From: Gnetum montanum
Taxonomy: Eukaryota; Streptophyta; Gnetopsida; Gnetales; Gnetaceae
NCBI GenBank assembly: GCA_015680685.1
Contig: MNCI01014219.1
Span: forward strand, 98,589-162,588
Reading direction: 5' to 3'
Length of the DNA: 64,000 bases
The position numbers were made by a program, and so were the translations under genes. This document shows, piece by piece, positions 57,887 to 64,000 of this stretch; positions within the stretch are counted from its first letter, which is position 1; every line of letters begins with the position of its first letter. The notes under the pieces are model-generated. The model saw only the letters and a list, made by a program, of their open reading frames with translations, was not told where the DNA came from and searched no databases.

Positions 57887-60800
57887 TGTTGGCAAATTTT
57901 TTCCATTCCATGGAGCAGTGATTTGTTAAGAAAAAAGTAATATAGGCAAAATATCAGATTTGTCCTTACTACAACAATCTATCCTACACATTATTTAGGA
58001 TGAATAAAGAAATGTTTCCTCCTAGCTTGTATACATTAGATCGATTTCTCTAGGCATGTGATGCACTATGGAAGAATTGATGGGAACTCAAATTCATTAA
58101 AGATTTATGTATCATGACCATGAAAAATTGGAGAATAGTGTTACTTAAGTTATGGATCCATTTCAAATACACATTTAATCACTTTTTATGGATTTCTACT
58201 AGGGTGAAACTCATATGAGATCATTCCCAGAGAACTTGGATTACCAAAACATACAAATCATGGTGATTTTTCTCAAGATGGATATTCAGTCACTCACATG
58301 GATGGGGTAGCATAGCTATTCAATAGCAGATTAAGTATGGTTTTCCATCAAGATTGATAGGGGTACTTCGGAATGCTTTCTTAAAAGAGGATATGAAATA
58401 TTATCTAGAAATAAAAGACTAAATATTGTAAGTAAAGAGAATGAAATTAAGGTATTGGATACTATATTCTCCATCTTGTAGCCTATGATAGAAGTAGTAA
58501 ATGGAATAATTGAGTTTGTGAATGAGAAGCTTACATGGGATGTCAAGCTAGTAATACACTATAGAGATGATCAGGAAAGGCCATCATACTAGCGGCAACT
58601 TTCTTAGCTTGCATTTTTGGAGCTGAAAATCACCAACACAAGCTTAGCAAGAAACCTAAACACTTGAATTGGTTGGCCCCTAAAAAATAAGTGAACTTGA
58701 ACTTGATGTAGGAAATTGATAAAGCTTTCAAAGCATCATCGTTATCATCAAGAGGGCTCAAATTCTTGAAGTAGCACCAGTCACATCTCATCCATATCAA
58801 GAATTTGAGCCCTACATAGGAAAACTAGGTGGTGCTCAAGCTTGGGTGCAATGCTCAAAATAATTTGTGTTTCTTCAATTGGCTTGTATTAAAGCCATGT
58901 GCCTCACAAATCATCAACATGGAAACCTGCTCCATTCTCATTGCCATTTTGGCTTAGGCCAAGCTTTTCAAGCAAGCTGAAGCCCTATTAGGATCTCTCA
59001 GATAGAACAAACACTTATTTTCTTTAGTTTTCATTAAATTTATAGGTTAAGTTGTTGATGAGAATTGATTTGAATGTAAGGCCAAAGTCCTAGATTTGTT
59101 GTTCTAGGCATATGTAAATGCTGGGATGATTGACTAGGGTTTTGAGGTTTTTGAAGATTCAAGAAGTTGAGGGTTTTTGTTTGATTGTAGATCATGTAAC
59201 AAAATGCTTGTGGCTTTGAGAAAGGTCGGTAAAATGGAGTGAGCAATGTCATTTTTGGATGAAATGTAGGAAATTAGGATTCCATCAAATGTTCACTTGT
59301 TTAGCATTACCTACAATGCACTCTATATGAAGGGGAAATTCCCAAGCTCAGAAGTTTGTTGATGTGAATGAAGTCTAGTGGGCTCTAGCCTCTCAATTAT
59401 GTGTATATTTGCATCCTACAATGATATGCTATAAAGAAGGGTTTATAAGAAGAAGCTAGGATTTTGGAGAGTTTGAAATAGAACTTCATTTTTTTCTAAT
59501 TGAGATTATAATTGACATAGAAAAGAAATTTATGGGATATTTGTGTAATGTCCTATATAATGGGAACATTTGGCCATTATCCCTTTTATTCCTATCGAAG
59601 TTGTAACTTCCTATGATACTTAAAAGTAAAAATCCATGATATTTGTAATTAATTTTAATTTTCCATTACTAAGAAGAAACTTGCCAACTATGGCTTGAAT
59701 TTCTCTAATAACTTGTTATACAAGCTATAACTTCTTATGATGGTTATGAGTAGATTCCATAGATATTTGTAACTCACCTTAACCTCTTATGATGATGGTA
59801 ACTATCATGAAGCCATTATAAGAGAGCTTTAAGGGTAGAAAAAAGGTGTAGGGATTTTAGGAGAAAACAAACTTTGAAGAATTATTGAAGATTTCTTGTA
59901 AAGCATGGCTTATTAATTGCATCAATTCAGCTGCTTTATTTAAATCCCATGAGTTCTTTTCTTTTCATTTTTCTTAGTTGATTAGATAATAGTTTAAATA
60001 GTTCTGTGCTTGGCATTTAATTTTGGTATTTTCTAATTACTATTATAGCTCTATTTTTGCACAATTCTAGACTTCTATTTGGTTTCCATATAAGATCTTA
60101 TGTTGTCTTTGAAAATCATCTTAAGAAATTTAATAGTAATGTCTTTATAAAATTGCCTATTTGAGTCGAGAGGATCTAGAAAAATCTTTGACACTTTGAT
60201 ATGACTTGAAGTAGCTTTAATTTTTAAAGTCTTTTTCTTGATGTTTCAATCTTTACATTTTAAAATCATTTCTAATATCTCTATTATTTGCAATTCTTGA
60301 CAACTATTTAACTAGTCAAATAATAGCTTGTATGTTTTCATTTACAAACCATTTTGGTAGTTTAATAAGAGTATCTTTTATGAAATTGCTTGTTGAGATT
60401 AGAAGGTTTGGACAATTGGTGATATTTTAGATTGAATTGGAATAGCTTTATTTCAAAGTGTCTCCTCATGTTCAATTTATCTCACTTAAATGTTTGAGTT
60501 TTCACACAATCTGCTCTCTTTTTGTTTCTTTTAAAATCCATTACATCTTGCTCTATTTCTAATTTTCTTTTGAATCTTTCTCTTTGGGGGAAATTAGGAG
60601 TAGATTTCTACAAAATTTTAGTTAAGAATTTTGATGAAATTTTATTTGTTTTAAGCAATATACTATAAGGACTATATAGACTAAGTGACTTGATAAAATA
60701 GGAATCTTTAATGACTCATAGTATTCAACAAGGTTAGCTAAATTTTTATGATAATAGCTAGTTATAGTTTCATACACAAACCCAACCATTTCAACATTCA

Positions 60801-60988
60801 TAACACCAAACACACATTTATGCTTAGCCCACTCGATTACCATTGAGTTTATTTGAAGGTTTCTAGGCCTTGGTGTTGCTAGAGACTAGCAAGCACCTAA
60901 ACTCAAGTTTTAAGAAACACCTTCATTTCCTATGATTTCAATCACGAGATTGAAGGATAAACTTGGTAGTCTCAAATGCTCAACAACA
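57887..60988. mobile_element. Insert F: unidentified 3.1-kb insertion in the E LTR
   Basis: It splits the LTR: sequence before 57887 and after 60988 is contiguous in C and in the other E LTR. Termini are TGTTGGC and CAACAACA, and the flanks CCCAT and CCTAC could be a decayed 5-bp TSD. No internal LTR pair, pol domain or clear gene is seen. Short frames at 59252-59040 and 60843-60622 on the minus strand are not recognisable. Size and TG...CA ends would suit a degenerate non-autonomous LTR element. Confidence 0.6.
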
Positions 60989-60993
60989 CCTAC

Positions 60994-61319
60994 AACATCC
61001 TAATAAGCTCAAAATGTGGTTTCAAGGATCCCACAATCTCTATAAAATTGAGCTATTCTTTAGAGTGTTTTGACATTGCAAAATCACTCTATTCCCTAGG
61101 ATCCCAACAAGCTCAATATAAATGCTTTCTCACAAGAAGAACATCAATCTCATAAGGCAACAGAGAAAAGAAAAAGAGATAAGGAAAGAATGTAACTAAA
61201 ATTACAAGTCCTTTTTCATGATGTGGAGTTCTTGTTCATGACCTGTAAACACATCATCCATAATAAAAATTCTTTGTTCTCCCATTTCTTTAAGATTTTG
61301 ACATATCAAAAGGTCAACA
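60994..61319 (-). repeat. 5' LTR of element E, outer fragment
   Basis: Continues the LTR from the break (AAGCTCAAAATGTGGTTTCA) to its outer end, in reverse TGTTGACCTTTTGATATGTC. About 500 bp with the GACATCTC cluster is missing just after TACAAGTCCTTTTT. Confidence 0.87.
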
Positions 61320-61324
61320 TTTAT
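61320..61324 (+). repeat. Right target-site duplication of element E (TTTAT)
   Basis: Exact match to 39684-39688. Confidence 0.82.
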
Positions 61325-61529
61325 AACATTGCTTGGCCTCATTGTACCTCTCTTTACTTTATTTTGATATTTTGGTGCTTCATAGTGTTCTATTACTATA
61401 TTAGTTTGCATCATTTCAACATTGTTTGGAAAAATATATCATGCAAATGCCATTTAAAATTCTTTTGGTGCATATGTAGGAGTAGAACATGGACACATGG
61501 ACATTATTTAACCTACCATTGAACCTGGA

Positions 61530-63077
61530 TGAATCCTATGGTGATGTTGAATGATCCATTAACCTTGGTTACCTAGATCTTGGACCTGAGAGCTTGTTTG
61601 ATCATGTAGCCTCAATAGAGATGTGCCTTGAATGGCCTGAGTACATAGTCAAAACTCTTGACCTCAAGGCTAGTGACATTACTAAGGATTCTCTTGTTAA
61701 AGTTCCTGCATAACACACAACGGTGAGGAGAAAACATTAAAAATAAGTTCCTCACTTGAACCACAATAGGCTTGAAACATCACCGAAGTCCTACAGGATA
61801 ACATAAACCTTTGCATGGTCATATGAAGATGCTAGGACTTGACCCTTATTTAGTGCAACACAACATCATAGTAAACCCTAGTATTAATCTTGTTAAGAAA
61901 AAATCTTGTAAAGTTAGACTAGATCTGGTCCTAACAATTTGTGATGAGATCAAGAAACTTTACCAAGATGGTTTCATCCAAGCTAAAAATTATGCTGATT
62001 GGGTGTTTAACATCATGGTAGTTCCCAAGAAAAATGGGAGCATTTGTATTTTTATCAATTTCTAAGAACTTAATAACATAACCATTAAAGAGAATTTCCC
62101 TTTACCTAGTATTGAGCAACTCATTGATACTACAGTTGGCCATGCCTTACTATCCTTCATGGATGGGTTCTCGAGATACAACTAAGTGAGGATAAACCTA
62201 GAGCATCAACTCTACACCATCTTCATGACCCCCTGGGGAATCTTTTGTTATACCATGATGCCATTTGGTCTAAAGAACACATGTGTAATCTATTAATAAG
62301 CCATGACATACATATTTAGTGACTACATGCTAGGGTTACTTAATGATTATGTTGATGACCATGCACGTGACCTAAACTTAGTGCTCCAATGTTGCTTAAA
62401 ATACAAACTTAGACTTAATTCTAAGAAGTTATCTTCAGTGTCAAAACTAGTAAGATGGTTGGATTTATAGTATCTGAGGCAAGGATACATGTCAATCTTG
62501 ATAAGGTTAAAGCCCTAAGGAACCAAGAGAATTGCAAGGTAGATTGCATTTTATTTGTAGGTTCATCTCAAGGTGTATAGAGAAGCTACAATCCATGCAA
62601 TATTTGCTTAAGAGGGGAATTCACTATAAGTTAGCTGATTGATGCTAAGAAGCCTTTAACAACATTAAGCAAGAGTTGGCCCAACTACCCATCATGTACC
62701 CATCTTAGAAGGACAAATCATTTTATATCTACCTTGTAATCTTTGACACATCCATAGCCTCTCTACTCTATCAATAATGAGATGATGAAGTAGAGCTACC
62801 TGTTTACTACTTAAGCCATGCATTGAATGATTATGAGACCGAATACATAGAGGTTGAGAAGTATTATCTAGCTCTAGTCTTTTCCTTGAATAAGTGTAGA
62901 CACTACCTCTTTAGGAGCCAACCCAACATCATATGTAAGGACAACATACTAAGAGCCATAACAACCAACATATATGAGAGTAGCTGCATAGCCTAGTGGT
63001 AGGACATAATAGCTAAGTTTGACCTACATTACATCTCCCAAGCCTCAATGAATGATCAAGCTATAGCCACTTGTTGT
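61530..63077 (+). pseudogene. Element A reverse transcriptase and RNase H
   Basis: A lead-in with SINLGYLDLGPESLFDHVAS is followed by FAWSYED, then 84 open codons at 61811-62065 (MLGLDPYLVQHNIIVNPSIN, IKKLYQDGFIQAKNYADWVF, VVPKKNGSICIFINF). The catalytic part is NNITIKENFPLPSIEQLID, SFMDGFSRYN, TPWGIFCYTMMPFGLKN and a polymerase box LNDYVDDHARD with both Asp, then KYKLRLNSKK. RNase H text is fragmentary to LHYISQASMND-like sequence near 63050. It covers the RT start that B has lost. Frameshifts and many stops are present. The second RNase H and integrase are not reached because insert G starts. Confidence 0.88.
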
Positions 63078-63078
63078 G

Positions 63079-64000
63079 ACTAAAAACCTAGATTGTTAAA
63101 AAAAATCAAAGATCCTCATTTTAGTAGTTCCTCAACCCATGAATCCCTAGGGCCTCTTTGAAAAAATGGGATTCGAGGTATCCTAGCCGGTCTAGTAGAT
63201 CAACCAAGAACTTACAGAAATGCACAACATGGTAATAAAACAAAATAGAACGAAAAATTGATATTAGATATGAAATAATGCATAGATAATAAACAAATAT
63301 GTTTTGTAGATAAAACTCAAAGATTAAAAATTTATTAAGAAAGAGTAAAATGTAAGTTAGAGAAATGTGTACAAATGGTGCTTGGATGAGTAGAAAGAGA
63401 GTTCACTTATGCAGGAGTTCAAAGCTTGTTGAAGTTGATGTGATCCACTCCAAGATTCTGATGCTAAGCCACTCTTAATGTTATCAAACCTCCTCCACTA
63501 CAACTTTAGATTCACAAGTTGGATCATTGCTGGGGGGGGGGGGGGGGGGGGGGGGTNCTAGCTACTAGATTTCTCCACACTGGGGATTGAGAGCCCCAGA
63601 AATCTAGCTTTAACACCAAAAATTCACAAGTATTAAGGCTATAGTGCTTAACCAATGGAGATTGGGAGCCCCAAAAATGTAGCTTTGACACCAAAAGTTT
63701 ACAAGTCTTAAGGCTATAATGCTTTCATGCTAGGGTTTAAGAGAATGCAAGTATGGGAACTTGCAAGAGCTCTTGAGTACTTGAGAATGCCTCATGTATG
63801 GAATTAGTACTTGGAAAATTGCTTGTGCACTCAATGTATTCAAGTGTCAAAAGTCCAACTATGAGAAAAAATTGCTAAACCTATAAATGATGTTTGAGAC
63901 TAGCTTTTATAAGTTCTTTGGGCCATCAATGGAGTTGCAAAATGGATATGATTTGGCTGAAAAATGGTTGCAAATTGGCTATAAAATGGCTGCAAATTGG
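63079..64000. mobile_element. Insert G: start of a further insertion, leaves the window
   Basis: RT/RNase H text of A matches B as far as ATAGCCACTTGTTG and then stops matching at TGACTAAAAACCTAG. The sequence after this begins TG and has no coding text. Two copies of a block of about 75-80 bp (GATTGAGAGCCCCAGAAAT and GATTGGGAGCCCCAAAAAT) lie at 63585-63655 and 63660-63730. It is probably another LTR, but the partner end is outside. Confidence 0.4.
63532..63557. other. 24-base G homopolymer followed by an undetermined base
   Basis: A run of 24 G, then T and N. This is the only N in the window and probably marks a sequencing or assembly problem. Confidence 0.85.

Larger units (their letters stand above)
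39689..61319 (-). mobile_element. Element E: inverted gag-only copia element, same family as C
   Basis: The minus strand carries a split 5' LTR (61319-60994 and 57886-57533), primer site, gag remnant, family-specific non-coding interior (57000-54611 and 41474-40969), polypurine tract and 3' LTR (40951-39689). Perfect 5-bp TSDs flank it. After removal of D (with one TSD copy) and F it measures about 5.4 kb, against 5.6 kb for C. Like C it has no pol text. Confidence 0.87.
6155..63077 (+). mobile_element. Element A: Tat-lineage Ty3/gypsy element, interrupted
   Basis: The pieces are colinear once younger insertions are removed: LTR 6155-7281, leader to 8177, gag N-terminus 8178-9058, gag remainder and protease start 23374-25467, protease end 31041-31545, antisense gene 32290-36141, repeat arrays to 39688, and RT/RNase H about 61530-63077. 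Assignment to one element rests on gag and protease text continuing exactly across the TSDs of B and C, and on flank continuity across E. Lineage is Tat because RT and gag match element B, which has the extra RNase H typical of Tat. The 3' part lies beyond the window. Confidence 0.8.

Noticed and set aside
58331-60843. Short minus-strand frames in insert F as host gene exons
   Set aside because: No recognisable domain, splice pattern or codon bias; left as unidentified insertion.
1-64000. tRNA, rRNA, riboswitch or intact cellular gene
   Set aside because: No cloverleaf-like A/B box pairs, rRNA text or long clean frame was found by reading both strands; a covariance-model scan would be needed to exclude a decayed tRNA.

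Overview
The window looks like intergenic DNA from a large, repeat-rich seed-plant genome. A gymnosperm-type genome would fit the old, AT-rich, heavily mutated retroelements, but the sequence does not prove the taxon. I found no intact cellular gene, rRNA, tRNA or CRISPR array. Almost everything recognisable is LTR retrotransposon sequence in layers, and most reading frames are broken by stops and frameshifts.

The layers can be separated because several insertions still have target-site duplications (TSDs). From the left: (i) an inverted Ty3/gypsy chromovirus remnant, about 1.33-5.2 kb. (ii) Element A, a plus-strand Tat-lineage Ty3/gypsy element, probably starting at 6155 and running to about 63077 in pieces. 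(iii) Element B (9059-23368, TSD CAAGA), a second Tat element of the same family, inserted in the gag of A. (iv) Element C (25468-31035, TSD TCCTT/TCTTT), a Ty1/copia-type element with a gag but no pol, inserted in the protease of A. (v) Element E (39689-61319, minus strand, TSD TTTAT), a second copy of the C family, inserted in A upstream of the reverse transcriptase. (vi) Element D (41480-54605, TSD AGATA), an Athila-type Ty3/gypsy element, inserted in E. (vii) Insert F (57887-60988), unidentified, splitting the 5' LTR of E. (viii) Insert G, starting about 63079 and leaving the window. Removing the inserts rejoins A in the order LTR, leader, gag, protease, antisense gene, 192-bp array, RT/RNase H.

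The most unusual feature is in A and B. Between protease and reverse transcriptase both carry a gene on the opposite strand that appears to contain spliceosomal introns. In A it spans about 36141 down to 32290, with up to eight exons. Most introns are phase 1, the last is phase 0, and the gene ends in an acidic, proline-rich tail. In B the same gene is truncated to its last three exons (17011 down to 15772), with the same intron positions and phases. In front of the gene in A lies an array of about 192-bp units; three carry an evenly spaced TATA-like box facing the gene. A gene antisense to the genomic RNA can keep introns through retrotransposition, because they are not spliceable in the sense RNA.

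Second themes: each family has its own short repeated word in its LTR (AGCRTAGTC in B, ACRTTGG in A, GACATCTC in C and E, GATGTCTTTT near the chromovirus). The Athila element D has a long sense-strand accessory ORF with coiled-coil character, preceded by a copy of its LTR promoter motifs. C and E share a pol-less structure, so that family moved as a non-autonomous, gag-only element.
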